Shown piece by piece: positions 10,701-17,376 of a stretch of 64,000 nucleotides of DNA (position 1 is the stretch's first letter; each line of letters opens with the position of its first letter). Origin of the DNA: Candidatus Zixiibacteriota bacterium (lineage in GTDB: Bacteria > Zixibacteria > MSB-5A5 > GN15 > FEB-12); contig JBFMDV010000022.1 in the NCBI GenBank assembly GCA_040753875.1, positions 1-64,000 on the forward strand. Reading direction: 5' to 3'. The notes below the pieces were generated by a model. That model was not told the DNA's origin. It worked only from the letters and a program-made list of their open reading frames with translations, and ran no database searches. Made by a program: the position numbers and the translations under genes.

Positions 10701-11656
10701 CGCGGGCCGATGGTCGCCAGAACGGGTGCCTGGTTGCCTGCCTCGGTCACCGTGATCGCCACGATCTCCGAGTCGATAGCCGTGCCGTCGGAGGCACGAA
10801 ACGTGATGTTGTACACACCGGCCTGGGTGAAGTCCGGAGTAAAGTTGAATGTGCCGGTCCCATTGCCGTTATCGATAAACGTGGCGTTGGCGGGCAACGG
10901 CGTCGAAGTCGTCATGATCGGCGTCGTACCATCCGGATCAGTTGCGGAGACGTTGAAGTTCAACGTGGCATTCTCTGCTACTGAGCGCGCACCAATTGCG
11001 GCCAGGATCGGAGTCTGGTTGCCGGCCTCTGTGACGGTGACCGCGACAATCTCGGAGTCAATCGCAGTGCCGTCCGAGGCGCGGAAGGTGATATTGTAGA
11101 CACCTGCTTGCGTGAAGCTTGGGCTAAAGTTAAACGTGCCGGTGCCGTTGCCGTTGTCAACAAACGTCGCATTCGTCGGCAGCGGCGTTGTGGTCGTGAA
11201 GGAGGGTGTCGTGCCGTCGGCATCAGCCGCCGAAACTACGAAATTGAGTGTTGCACCTTCCACGACCGATCGCGGACCGATCGTCGCCAGTACCGGCGCC
11301 TGGTTCACATTATTGACCGTGATTGTAACCTGCTCGCTGTCAACGTCGGTCGTGACAGCATCGGTGGCATAAAACGTGATAATTATGGTGCCCGCCTGAG
11401 TGAAATCCGGGTTAAATGTGAATGTCCCTGTACCGTTGAGATTATTGACAAACGATGCGTTCGGCGGCAACGCAGAGGTGGACATCACCGGAGTGGTGCC
11501 GTCCAGGTCGGTGGCCGTATCGTTGAAGGTTAATGTGAGCCCTTCGTCGATAGCTCGCGCACCGATCGGATTGAGCACAGGCGGCGCGGTTTGCGCCGCG
11601 GCAGTGGCCACAATGACCGTCAGAAGCCCCGTGAGGAGAAGCAGTCTCTTATGCAT
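1703..11656 (-). CDS. Giant secreted adhesin-like protein, 31 Ig/cadherin-like repeats (3317 aa)
   Basis: A signal peptide (MHKRLLLLTGLLTVIVATAAAQ) is followed by 31 repeats of about 94 residues that I counted directly. Each begins N-Q-A-P-V-L-A-x-I-G and ends D-S-E-x-V-x-I-T-V, the pattern of putative-Ig/cadherin-like domains. Next come a PKD-like domain (ANAGADQIDVFVNSTVLLDG), a fibronectin-III domain, and two related ~75-residue C-terminal modules (SRFAAGFGVNF in each). Unlike its upstream neighbours it has no QNYPNPFNP sorting domain. It sits 23 bases after the gene encoding a cohesin/dockerin protein, within a minus-strand operon of four surface genes. Conserved Asp in DPDGTTP and DSE suggests calcium-stiffened repeats, which is inference. 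Role: probably adhesion or surface layer; ligand unknown. Confidence 0.9.
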   Translation of the reverse strand: MHKRLLLLTGLLTVIVATAAAQTAPPVLNPIGARAIDEGLTLTFNDTATDLDGTTPVMSTSALPPNASFVNNLNGTGTFTFNPDFTQAGTIIITFYATDAVTTDVDSEQVTITVNNVNQAPVLATIGPRSVVEGATLNFVVSAADADGTTPSFTTTTPLPTNATFVDNGNGTGTFNFSPSFTQAGVYNITFRASDGTAIDSEIVAVTVTEAGNQTPILAAIGARSVAENATLNFNVSATDPDGTTPIMTTSTPLPANATFIDNGNGTGTFNFTPDFTQAGVYNITFRASDGTAIDSEIVAITVTEAGNQAPVLATIGPRSVVEGANLNFSISATDADGTIPILSTSTPLPANATFVDNGNGTGTFNFNPDFTQAGTINVTFYASDGAIIDSEQVAITVNNVNQAPVLAAIGPRAVNEGANLNFGVSASDPDGTAPILTTTTPLPINATFIDNGNGTGTFNFNPDFTQAGTFNVTFYASDGSIIDSEQVVITVNNVNQAPVLATIGPRSVNEGTNLNFAVSATDADGTTPILTTTTPLPANATFTDNLNGTGTFNFNPDFAQAGTFNVTFYASDGSIIDSEQVVITVNNVNQAPVLATIGPRSVNEGANLNFAVSATDADGTTPLLTTTTPLPTNATFVDNGNGTGTFNFTPDFTQAGTVNVTFYASDGSIIDSEQVIITVNNVNQAPVLAAIGPRSVNEGSNLNFGVSASDPDGTTPILTTTTPLPANATFVDNGNGTGTFNFNPDFTQAGTFNVTFYASDGSIIDSEQVVITVNNVNQAPVLAAIGPRIVNEGANLNIGISATDADGTTPLLTTTTPLPTNATFVDNGNGTGTFNFNPDFTQAGTVNVTFYASDGSIIDSEQVVITVNNVNQAPVLATIGPRSVNEGSNLNFGVSASDPDGTTPILTTTTPLPANATFIDNGNGTGTFNFSPDFTQAGVYTITFYASDGSITDSEVVTVTVGGVNQLPVLASIGPRSVNEGANLNFGVSATDADGTTPALTTTVPLPANATFVDNGNGTGTFNFNPDFTQSGTFNVTFYASDGVAVDSELVVITVNNVNLRPVMTAIGAQAVSEGQVLNLPVSATDPDGTIPALTSSLPLPTNASFVDNLDGTGTFTFSPDFGQAGSYTVTFFASDGALRDSQIVSITVNQVNLPPILAAIGNRSTTEGVNLTFGVSSSDPDGTTPGLTTSTLPAGATFVDNLNGTGTFVWTPTFNRAGSYNVTFYARDDSSAVDSEVVLITVLEAGNQAPVLASIGNKATTEGVNLSFQVSAADPDSTIPAFTTSTLPAGATFVDNGNGTGSFGWTPGFTQAGSYNVTFYASDGLVIDSERISINVFESGNQPPVLAAVGNRSTTEGVNLTFDISATDPDGTTPVLSTSTLPTGATFTNNGNGTGTFNWTPGFTQAGPYNVTFRATDGVATDSEVIVITVFDAGNLAPVLAAIGNKSVTEGVNLSFAISASDPDGTTPTFTTSALPGGASFVDNGNGTGSFTWTPGFTQAGIYNVTFRASDGVLVDTEIVTITVNEAGNQTPVLAAIGNRSVTEGLNLTFNVSATDADGTIPSFTTSTLPSGAIFADNGNGTGTFSWTPGFTQAGPYNVTFRAADGTATDSETIVITVNDAGNQAPVLAIIGNRSTTEGVNLNFVISASDPDGTTPTFTTSTLPSGATFVDNGNGTGTFNWTPDFTQAGLYNVTFRTTDGVATDTERVAITVIDAGNLAPVLAAIGNKSVTEGINLSFGVSATDPDGTTPTFTTSTLPSGATFVDNGNGTGTFSWTPGFTQAGPYNVTFRATDGAAIDSETIVITVNEAGNQAPVLAAIGAKSTSEGANLTFGTLATDPDGTTPIMTSGTLPTGATFVDNGNGTGTFSWTPGFVQAGSYNVTFRAGDGIATDSEIVAITVADAGNQAPVLAAIGSKSTTEGVNLNFVISASDPDGTTPTFTTSALPSGATFVDNGNGTATFNWTPSFIQAGAYNVTFRTTDGVAIDTETVAITVIDAGNQPPVLATIGSKTTTEGINLAFAISASDPDGTTPTFTTSTLPSGASFADNGNGTGSFIWTPGFTQAGTYNVTFRASDGLLVDSEVVAITVLDAGNQLPVLASIGAKSTTEGVNLTFGTAATDPDGTTPIMSTGTLPTGATFVDNGDGTGTFNWTPSFTQSGGYNVVFRASDGSLTDSEIVSINVLEAGNRAPIIAPVGPQSITEGLTLAFGVIASDPDGTTPVLTSSTLPRGASFVDAGNGTGSFTWSPDFVQSGTYNVSFFATDGVLRDTEAIVITVIDAGNQPPVLAAIGSRSTTEGVILSFGISATDAEGGSPTLTTGTLPSGASFVDNNNGTGTFSWVPVFNQAGVYSITFRATDDSLAVDSEVVSITVIDAGNQAPLLAAVGNRTTSENVLLAFGITAVDPDSTIPALTTSTLPTGATFVDNGNGSGNFSWTPSFIQAGSYPVTFYASDGVAVDSERIVITVTEAGNQSPVLATIGARSTTEGIRLTFNVSATDPDATIPSFSTSVLPSGASFVDNGNGSGTFDWTPTFIQAGSYSIVFRATDGALTDSEVVSVTVIEAGNQAPILATIGPKSVYENRNLNVVVTASDPDATTPALTTSSLPLGATFVDNLNGTGTFNWTPGFTQAASYVVTFYASDGSLRDSEVVIISVLNADAPPVLAPIGSKSVAEAANLNFNVSATDIDGTIAVLTATPLPVGATFVDNLNGTGVFNWTPTLAQSGVYSVTFFATDDSAAVDSEVVQITVGNVNQPPVLATIGPKTVDENVNLAFGVTATDGDGNIPALTTSTLPTGATFLDNGDGSGAFSWTPTFAQAGTYPVTFYASDGVDTDSELVVITVNQVNLPPVLAAVGAKSVNENANLNFAVSASDPDATFPVLTTTALPLGATFADNGNGTGSFNWTPNFTQSGAYSVTFYASDGQYVDSEVVAITVGNTNRLPVANAGADQIDVFVNSTVLLDGTASFDPDAQAITYGWTQVSGPLVTLNSSSTATPSFVPPLPATYAFELIVSDGSLFSVPDTVQVSAINAAPPQAIADLAIAISADNIVLNWSAITVDTANVPTSIGGYIVYRDTMAYFTPSSFDSIGAVSATTQTFIDNNIFGVNVVGDTLHQYFYVVLAYDIYGNRSAVSNRVGEYDYLIVTTATTSFNLICVPFENSGITTADQLIDAIGRTSVRTVNNYRPTSQSFESRFAAGFGVNFTVIPGGVYQVNAAAATIFSVAGRVPAPGAISYQLVTTATTDYSFLSVPFDRESQFLTAQDVLNNAPGSFNTLNNFVAASQSYQSRFAAGFGVNFPVRAGRPYQANNAINDVFPH
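2836..11584 (-). repeat. Tandem 282-bp coding repeat array (31 units, two subfamilies)
   Basis: The repeats are 94 codons each. Units 1-12 (about 8200-11584) carry TPLPxNATF and NFNPDF. Units 13-31 (about 2836-8200) carry STLPxGATF and WTPxF. The subfamily changes abruptly at about 8200. Parts of the first block show a higher-order 564-bp (two-unit) period; for example 8920-9137 is almost the same as 9484-9700. Confidence 0.9.
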
Positions 11657-11679
11657 AACAGTATCCCAACCTACTTGCC

Positions 11680-14331
11680 CTATTTGAGGAAAAGCATCTT
11701 CCGGGTTTGACTTTCAGACCCCACCGTCAAGCGATACAGATAGACACCGGTCGCAACCCGTTGCCCGGAATTCGAGGTTGCATCCCATTCCACTTTGTGA
11801 TCGCCTGCGCTCATAGGTCCATCAACGAGCGTCTTCACCCTCTGCCCGAGTATGTTGAAGATATCCAGATTCACCTGCGATTCGCCGCCACCGGCGACAT
11901 AGAACTCGATGGTCGTCGACGGGTTGAACGGGTTCGGATAATTCTGCCGCAACATGAACGTCTGCGGCAACTCAGCATCAACTCCGGACACTTCGACGGC
12001 CCCGGCGGTCGAGGTCGACAGCAGCGCCTGGGTCAGCCGGAGCTGGCTCTTGTTTCCTACTTTTATATCGGAACGAGCGATGATAGGTACATTCACCAGG
12101 TCCGCCGTCCCCACCTGAAGCAACTCGTTTTCCTTGAACGGCGCCATGTGATACAACACGATTTTCAGTCGGCCGTTGCCGTCATCACGATACTGCAGTG
12201 TGAAATTGCCGTTGTCCGCCGTCTTGGACGGCATCCCCAGACCTACCGAGCTCGGGTCGTACTGAAGCTCCAGTTGAACGCCGGCGATCTGCTCCGGAAG
12301 CTCCGATTTGACTTTAAGAATATCCTGGCTCCCCTGGGACATATCACTGTACGCCAGCGATACGATGGCATGGTCCTTTGGGGTGACGGGCGCCGGTGAA
12401 ACCGGTATGCCATAAATAAGATTGACATCGGCTACTAAGTCGAACACGTCGACGAATAAGTCGGTGATCAGGTCACCGGCATCGAACTGCCGCGAGTTCA
12501 AATTGAAGTTGCCGATAATACTCCCGACAATACTCACCGGGTCGGCCACGTCGATAATCTGGTCGAGGTTGACGTCTCCGCGCTGGTCGATAAACACGAC
12601 ACCCGAATCGGTCACCAGCTCAACGGATCCGATATTGGGATTCGGATTGATCGACTCCCGTCCGCCGGTCAGTCTCATTCGGGCGTTGTTCCACGGAACG
12701 GCGGTGGAATCGATCGATACCACCACAAACAACACAGCCGTCGGGTTTAGCGTGTCAGTCGTGTCCTGCTCGATCACCGGTTCATTGTTGAGCCCGAATG
12801 TCACGACGCGAATATCCCCCGGTGTCTGGCCAATGTTATCGTATATGACATACTCAGGAATGCGTCCGCTCGGAACAACCGAATCGACCGTCAGGACAGT
12901 GCGCGGATAATTGAGGTCAAACTGAATACCATAGACGGTCTTTGAACTCACCAGGTTGACCGGGAAAAACACTCCCTCTTTGCCGGGCAGACCGCCCACC
13001 GGCCGCTGACCTTCCACCGAGGTGGAAAACAGTCGGTCGAACTGAAGCTGCTCGACCACGATGGTAACGGTGAGAGTCCCCACATTCCCCTGTGGGTCCT
13101 GCGCCCGAAATTGCACCTGGAACGTCCCTACCTGGCTTGTGCTCGGCACCCAACTGAACGAGCTGCTGACTGAGTTGAGATTAGTGGCCGACGGGAATGA
13201 TGCCCCTAGCGGCATGGTCGCCGAATTAGCCGACAGCGTTATCTGCCCCCCCTCCGCATCGGTGGCTGATACAGTGAATGAGACCGTCTCGCCGGCCTTG
13301 AGTGTATACAAGCCTTGTGGCGCTGTAACAACAGGCGCTCCGGCAGTAGTTCCACCTACGGTGATCGTGAGACTTGCAGTATCCCGGTTTGGTTCGTTAT
13401 AGGCAATCGCTCGGTACGTTGTCGTCACCGTCGGGCTCACGTTCACGATACCAACAGAGGAGGTGCTGCTTCGGAACGGCGTCGTACTGGGCAAAGCAAA
13501 AATGGCTACCGAATCGGCGTCAGTGGTGAGCCAGGTCAGAGCCACCGTTGCACCTGCTGTTATGGACGAGTCGGTCGCCTCAATTTGCACCGTCGGCACT
13601 GCTGCCAAGGGAGTAGTGTCTACTTTGAAGGCGGTCGTAGGCGTCTGCGGATAGACAGTGTTGCTGAAAGTTGCGCCTCCCAGCGTCCAGGCCTGTGCCT
13701 CTTCGGTCATATCGCAGGCAATCGCGATACTGTCGATTCCGTTTGGCGCAAGAACACGCGTCGTTTTCATGAAGAAATTGAACTGTCCGGAATCTCCAAT
13801 CGCGGCAAGTGGATTCACTATGAACTTTATTCCGAACACAACGTCATCGCCGGCCTCAATACTGTCCAGCACGAACTCCGGACTTGTCGTATCGGTAGGA
13901 TCGAAATAAGGGTTCGGACGATACGAGGCCAGGACGCTCACCACATCCCTTCGATTAGGATAGAAGAAGGCGCTAAACCCATTAAGCGTGTCGGTGTTGT
14001 TTTGGACCGGATATGTTGTGTCGACAAGATAGCGTGGACTCATGATCACAAACTCGATTGCCGTAGAATCGGTAGGTGGGATCATCGGACTGAGCTTGGT
14101 CGTATCATATTGGATGAGCATTCGGAAGCTGACGATGTTGGAGTCGTTCTTGATACGCACCGGGGCAACGACCGTGTCTCCGGGACCACCATTGAAACGC
14201 TGAACATATACCAGGTCCAGAGGGGATCGCCCGCGGTCCTCGCAAGGCGTTACCGGTGTCTGCGCCCGCAGGTCAGCCGAAAACACCCCAAGAAGCACCA
14301 GGCTCAAAAAAACAAGCTTGATTAGTCTCAT
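11680..14331 (-). CDS. Secreted cohesin/dockerin-like protein with type-9-like sorting domain
   Basis: I chose the ATG at 14331 because it gives a standard signal peptide (MRLIKLVFLSLVLLGVFS) with GAGG just upstream. The frame is open to a GTG at 14370, which would add 13 polar residues. The order is: a cohesin-like domain (about 25-225), an Ig-like segment, a putative-Ig domain (PQGLYTLKAGETVSF), a second cohesin-like domain (425-570), a dockerin-like EF-hand segment (RGDVNLDQIIDVADPVSIV), a third beta domain, and a C-terminal sorting domain (LRQNYPNPFNPSTTIEF ... TRKMLFLK). Such C-terminal domains direct cleavage and surface attachment by the type IX system in Bacteroidetes; the same role here is inferred. 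It lies between the sorting-domain protein at 14388 and the giant repeat protein at 1703. Confidence 0.87.
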   Translation of the reverse strand: MRLIKLVFLSLVLLGVFSADLRAQTPVTPCEDRGRSPLDLVYVQRFNGGPGDTVVAPVRIKNDSNIVSFRMLIQYDTTKLSPMIPPTDSTAIEFVIMSPRYLVDTTYPVQNNTDTLNGFSAFFYPNRRDVVSVLASYRPNPYFDPTDTTSPEFVLDSIEAGDDVVFGIKFIVNPLAAIGDSGQFNFFMKTTRVLAPNGIDSIAIACDMTEEAQAWTLGGATFSNTVYPQTPTTAFKVDTTPLAAVPTVQIEATDSSITAGATVALTWLTTDADSVAIFALPSTTPFRSSTSSVGIVNVSPTVTTTYRAIAYNEPNRDTASLTITVGGTTAGAPVVTAPQGLYTLKAGETVSFTVSATDAEGGQITLSANSATMPLGASFPSATNLNSVSSSFSWVPSTSQVGTFQVQFRAQDPQGNVGTLTVTIVVEQLQFDRLFSTSVEGQRPVGGLPGKEGVFFPVNLVSSKTVYGIQFDLNYPRTVLTVDSVVPSGRIPEYVIYDNIGQTPGDIRVVTFGLNNEPVIEQDTTDTLNPTAVLFVVVSIDSTAVPWNNARMRLTGGRESINPNPNIGSVELVTDSGVVFIDQRGDVNLDQIIDVADPVSIVGSIIGNFNLNSRQFDAGDLITDLFVDVFDLVADVNLIYGIPVSPAPVTPKDHAIVSLAYSDMSQGSQDILKVKSELPEQIAGVQLELQYDPSSVGLGMPSKTADNGNFTLQYRDDGNGRLKIVLYHMAPFKENELLQVGTADLVNVPIIARSDIKVGNKSQLRLTQALLSTSTAGAVEVSGVDAELPQTFMLRQNYPNPFNPSTTIEFYVAGGGESQVNLDIFNILGQRVKTLVDGPMSAGDHKVEWDATSNSGQRVATGVYLYRLTVGSESQTRKMLFLK

Positions 14332-14387
14332 AGCCGCCTCAGTATGTAAATATGACATCTTCTCCATCACAGTTCTCCCATCACCCT

Positions 14388-16814
14388 CTATTTCAAAAGC
14401 ATCATCTTTCGTGTTTCATTCCCAGCGGGCGTCTCCAGACGGTAGAAATAAACTCCGGACCCGACCGACTCTCCCCGCTCGTCCCGACCATCCCACACGA
14501 CCGTGTGATTTCCAGCGGCGTAGTCGCCATCGGCAACTGTCCGCACCGTACGTCCAAGCAGATCGAACACAGTCAGGGTGATGCGCCCGCTCTGCGGAAG
14601 CGCAAAACTGATTGTCGTCTCAGGGTTGAACGGATTCGGATAATTCTGCCCGAGCACGAACGTACTCGGCACATTCGACGTGCCCGAACTCATCGTTACA
14701 TTCACATACCGCCCGTCGGCGCCGGCCATATCAACCCTGGTAATCTCCGACAGACTCACACCTGCCATGCTCAGAATGTCGTGCATCCCTGCGGGCATGG
14801 CGTGCCCCTCGAGGCTGTATATCAACACTCGCGTAACTGAGCCGTCCTGTCGGACCTCCGTGGTCATATTCGAGATCGCGGGGAATTGGGACACCAGGTC
14901 GGCACTCCCCTGATATTCGAGGTATATGGCGCCAACGGCAAACGAAGCGTCGTACGACAGCACGCAGGCATCCGCTCCGGCGCTGCAACAGACTCGCGCC
15001 TCGAGCGGTGAGGTTTCGACCGGCTTGAGCGCCTCCAAACCCTGTACAATGACATTTATCAGCCGAACCAGATCGGCTACCGTGGCGACATAGCCATCGC
15101 CGTTGACATCCGAATTGGCAAACTGCAACGCATCGAACGGATACGCTGTCGGATTCATGAAGTGGTTGGTGAAATTCACCGCGTCGGCGATCTCGAACGG
15201 AATCCCGTTGAGGTTGATATCGCCGATACGAACGACCCCGATACTATTGATCATCACGAGGCCGTTCGTGTAAGCGATACCGGTTTGCGGAATTTTCACG
15301 CCGACGCTGTCTTTCATGGTGTTGTCGTTGTACACCGGTGTGTCGAAGAATACGAATCGAACCGGTATCCCCATCCCGGCGTAATCGATCGAATTGGCCG
15401 CCCGAAAGGAAATCGTAGTCACTGAGCCAGTTCCGACCCCAAGCGGCGTTCCGACACCAACGGCAGCGGCGCTCCCAATGATGCGAAGCCGTCCGGCAAA
15501 ACCGCCATCGTTGTTTGTCACGGTATATGATTCGAAATACTCCACCCGTGTCCCGGTCTTGGTGGCCGTCATAAACGTCAGCACCGCCGGGTCGTAGCTG
15601 ATGAGCAGATTGAAGGCCGACACAGGAAGTTCGTTCTGAAGCAACACGGTCACATCGACCAACTGCCCGGGGTCCACGGCCACCGTATCCAGAGACAACG
15701 TGTATAGCGTAGCCCTCTCCACCTGTATCTGCACGCGCGCCGTATCCGTCAGGCCGCCTGGATCGGACACAACAAAATCGACCGTCTTCAGACCGCTGTC
15801 GGTAATACCCGGCGTCCACGAGAAAGTGGCGGGGTTTGAGCCTGTCAGAGTCGACCCTGACGGCTGATTGAGCACCAGCCAGGTGACCGACTCGAAGTCC
15901 GGCTCGTATACGCTCAGACCAAAACTCAGATTCTGCCCGGCCTTCACGCTTTGGGACAATGGCGCCGTTATGACCGGGTTCCGGTTTTTGTTGGTGACTG
16001 TCACGAAAACATCCTTGTCGACCGAAAGAGCGCCATCGGAAACCCGGAAGGTGCACCGAAACGGCGATCCAGCCGACGAGTTCGGGCCAAGGAAATCCGG
16101 CATCCATGTCAACAGCCCGGAACCGTTCGTCCCTGGCGTAAAAACCGCTCCGGTCGGCTTGGTGAGGCAGGTCAAAGTGAGATTGTCAAGATCGGGATCG
16201 GTAGTCTGTATACTGAACTTCAGGCTGTCACCCTCCGCCACGGTCGGTTCCAGTGAGGGGACGAATTGCGGTGCGCGATTGACCGGTATCACGACAATCT
16301 TGCCGGCTTTGAACGCGGGGCGAATACTGGTCGAGGTCGTATTTTCGGTAAGCACCAATTCGCCGCCGGGTGCCATAAACTGTGAATCGATAACCAACAC
16401 TTGTCCCGGAACAGCGCTCGACGAAACCCGAAACTGCAATGTGAAGATCATTCCGTCACCGACCGGAACGGGCGCTTCGGCAAGTTTCACCACGCTGACG
16501 ACAAAATGGCCGACTATGGCAGGAACGCTGCTCGGGCTGATGATCTTCGACTGGATATATTCGCACCGCGATCCCACAAAGCTTATCGCAGTCAACGACA
16601 GCGTCGATGTGTCATATGCGAGCGGGACCGCAAGCGAAGACAATAGCTCATCGTTGCGCAAATTCACCCGGACGTTCACATCCTGCCCCGGATATGCGGT
16701 TAACGAGTCGATATACACGTTGTCAACTGCCCCAAAGTTGTCGGTCTGGGCGAGTAACGGGTCGCCGACAATGGTGAATACTACAATAAGTAAAAGTACC
16801 TCAAAATACCTCAT
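14388..16814 (-). CDS. Secreted two-cohesin/dockerin-like protein with type-9-like sorting domain
   Basis: The start may be the ATG at 16814 (MRYFEVLLLIVVFTIVG, ending LLAQ) or a GTG four codons upstream at 16826. The protein has a first cohesin-like domain (about 28-185), two Ig-like domains (AEGDSLKFSIQTTDPDLDNL; KAGQNLSFGLSVYEPD), a second cohesin-like domain (about 375-540), and a dockerin-like pair of calcium loops (GDINLNG...NSDVNGDGYVATVADLV). It ends in a sorting domain (LGQNYPNPFNPETTISF ... SGVYFYRLETP ... TRKMMLLK). Carrying both cohesin-like and dockerin-like parts suggests it can both give and receive contacts in a surface assembly, but no binding partner can be assigned. It is probably first in the operon that continues through the genes at 11680, 1703 and 1. 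Confidence 0.87.
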   Translation of the reverse strand: MRYFEVLLLIVVFTIVGDPLLAQTDNFGAVDNVYIDSLTAYPGQDVNVRVNLRNDELLSSLAVPLAYDTSTLSLTAISFVGSRCEYIQSKIISPSSVPAIVGHFVVSVVKLAEAPVPVGDGMIFTLQFRVSSSAVPGQVLVIDSQFMAPGGELVLTENTTSTSIRPAFKAGKIVVIPVNRAPQFVPSLEPTVAEGDSLKFSIQTTDPDLDNLTLTCLTKPTGAVFTPGTNGSGLLTWMPDFLGPNSSAGSPFRCTFRVSDGALSVDKDVFVTVTNKNRNPVITAPLSQSVKAGQNLSFGLSVYEPDFESVTWLVLNQPSGSTLTGSNPATFSWTPGITDSGLKTVDFVVSDPGGLTDTARVQIQVERATLYTLSLDTVAVDPGQLVDVTVLLQNELPVSAFNLLISYDPAVLTFMTATKTGTRVEYFESYTVTNNDGGFAGRLRIIGSAAAVGVGTPLGVGTGSVTTISFRAANSIDYAGMGIPVRFVFFDTPVYNDNTMKDSVGVKIPQTGIAYTNGLVMINSIGVVRIGDINLNGIPFEIADAVNFTNHFMNPTAYPFDALQFANSDVNGDGYVATVADLVRLINVIVQGLEALKPVETSPLEARVCCSAGADACVLSYDASFAVGAIYLEYQGSADLVSQFPAISNMTTEVRQDGSVTRVLIYSLEGHAMPAGMHDILSMAGVSLSEITRVDMAGADGRYVNVTMSSGTSNVPSTFVLGQNYPNPFNPETTISFALPQSGRITLTVFDLLGRTVRTVADGDYAAGNHTVVWDGRDERGESVGSGVYFYRLETPAGNETRKMMLLK

Positions 16815-16826
16815 AATCCCCAACAC

Positions 16827-17376
16827 ATAGCCTTATTCACAGCATGCGTCATCACAGGATGAGCAAGATTCGGACCAGAACACCTCTGTTGCTCGATTGG
16901 CGGCCTTTGGCTTCCGTGGCGGCCATCGATCAGTTTTTCAGCATGCCCAGGTCTTCTCTCAAGTCCCTGTAATGAGAAGCTACTTAGGGGCTTACCGGCA
17001 CTATGCCGTATCAAACTCAGTCAGTAGCGATTTGGGCGGTGGGGCCTCTCTTTGTAAAAACGGCTGTGAGGTATTGCAAGGCGGGGTGGACTCTGTAACG
17101 CGGAGTCTGCAATCGTACGCAAAGCCGCAAGCGGCTGCGCAGCAGGCCATTCTTTAACAAAGGAAATCCGGCCTAAGTAATTGACGACGACAAAGATAAC
17201 GTCAGTACAGTCACGTCGATTCAGGTCGTTGGTCATCGTCACTCTTCTCGCCGGTTCATCTCAACCGATCATTCTGTCAATCCGTTAGCTTAGTGCTCGA
17301 TTTGGTCTCCTTCCGAAGTTATCCCCCGGAAGGGCGTGTGCCTTTCCGGGGGGAAATGAAGCAGTAATCGAAATGA
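16827..17376. other. Intergenic stretch upstream of the surface-protein operon
   Basis: I see no convincing gene in these 550 bases. The part next to 17377 holds a strong stem-loop, listed separately. The part next to 16826 should carry the promoter of the surface operon, but I could not pick out convincing -35/-10 boxes. Confidence 0.5.
17322..17353 (-). terminator. Strong stem-loop 3' of the secreted dockerin protein gene
   Basis: A 13-bp stem (TCCCCCGGAA-GGG against its complement, one mismatch) closes a six-base loop, starting 24 bases after the stop codon at 17377. No U-tract follows, so it may be a 3'-end stabilising structure or a factor-assisted terminator. Confidence 0.6.

Noticed and set aside
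2836-11584. Regular spacing considered as a CRISPR or satellite array
   Set aside because: The 282-bp units are coding, in frame and lack spacers; they are protein repeats.
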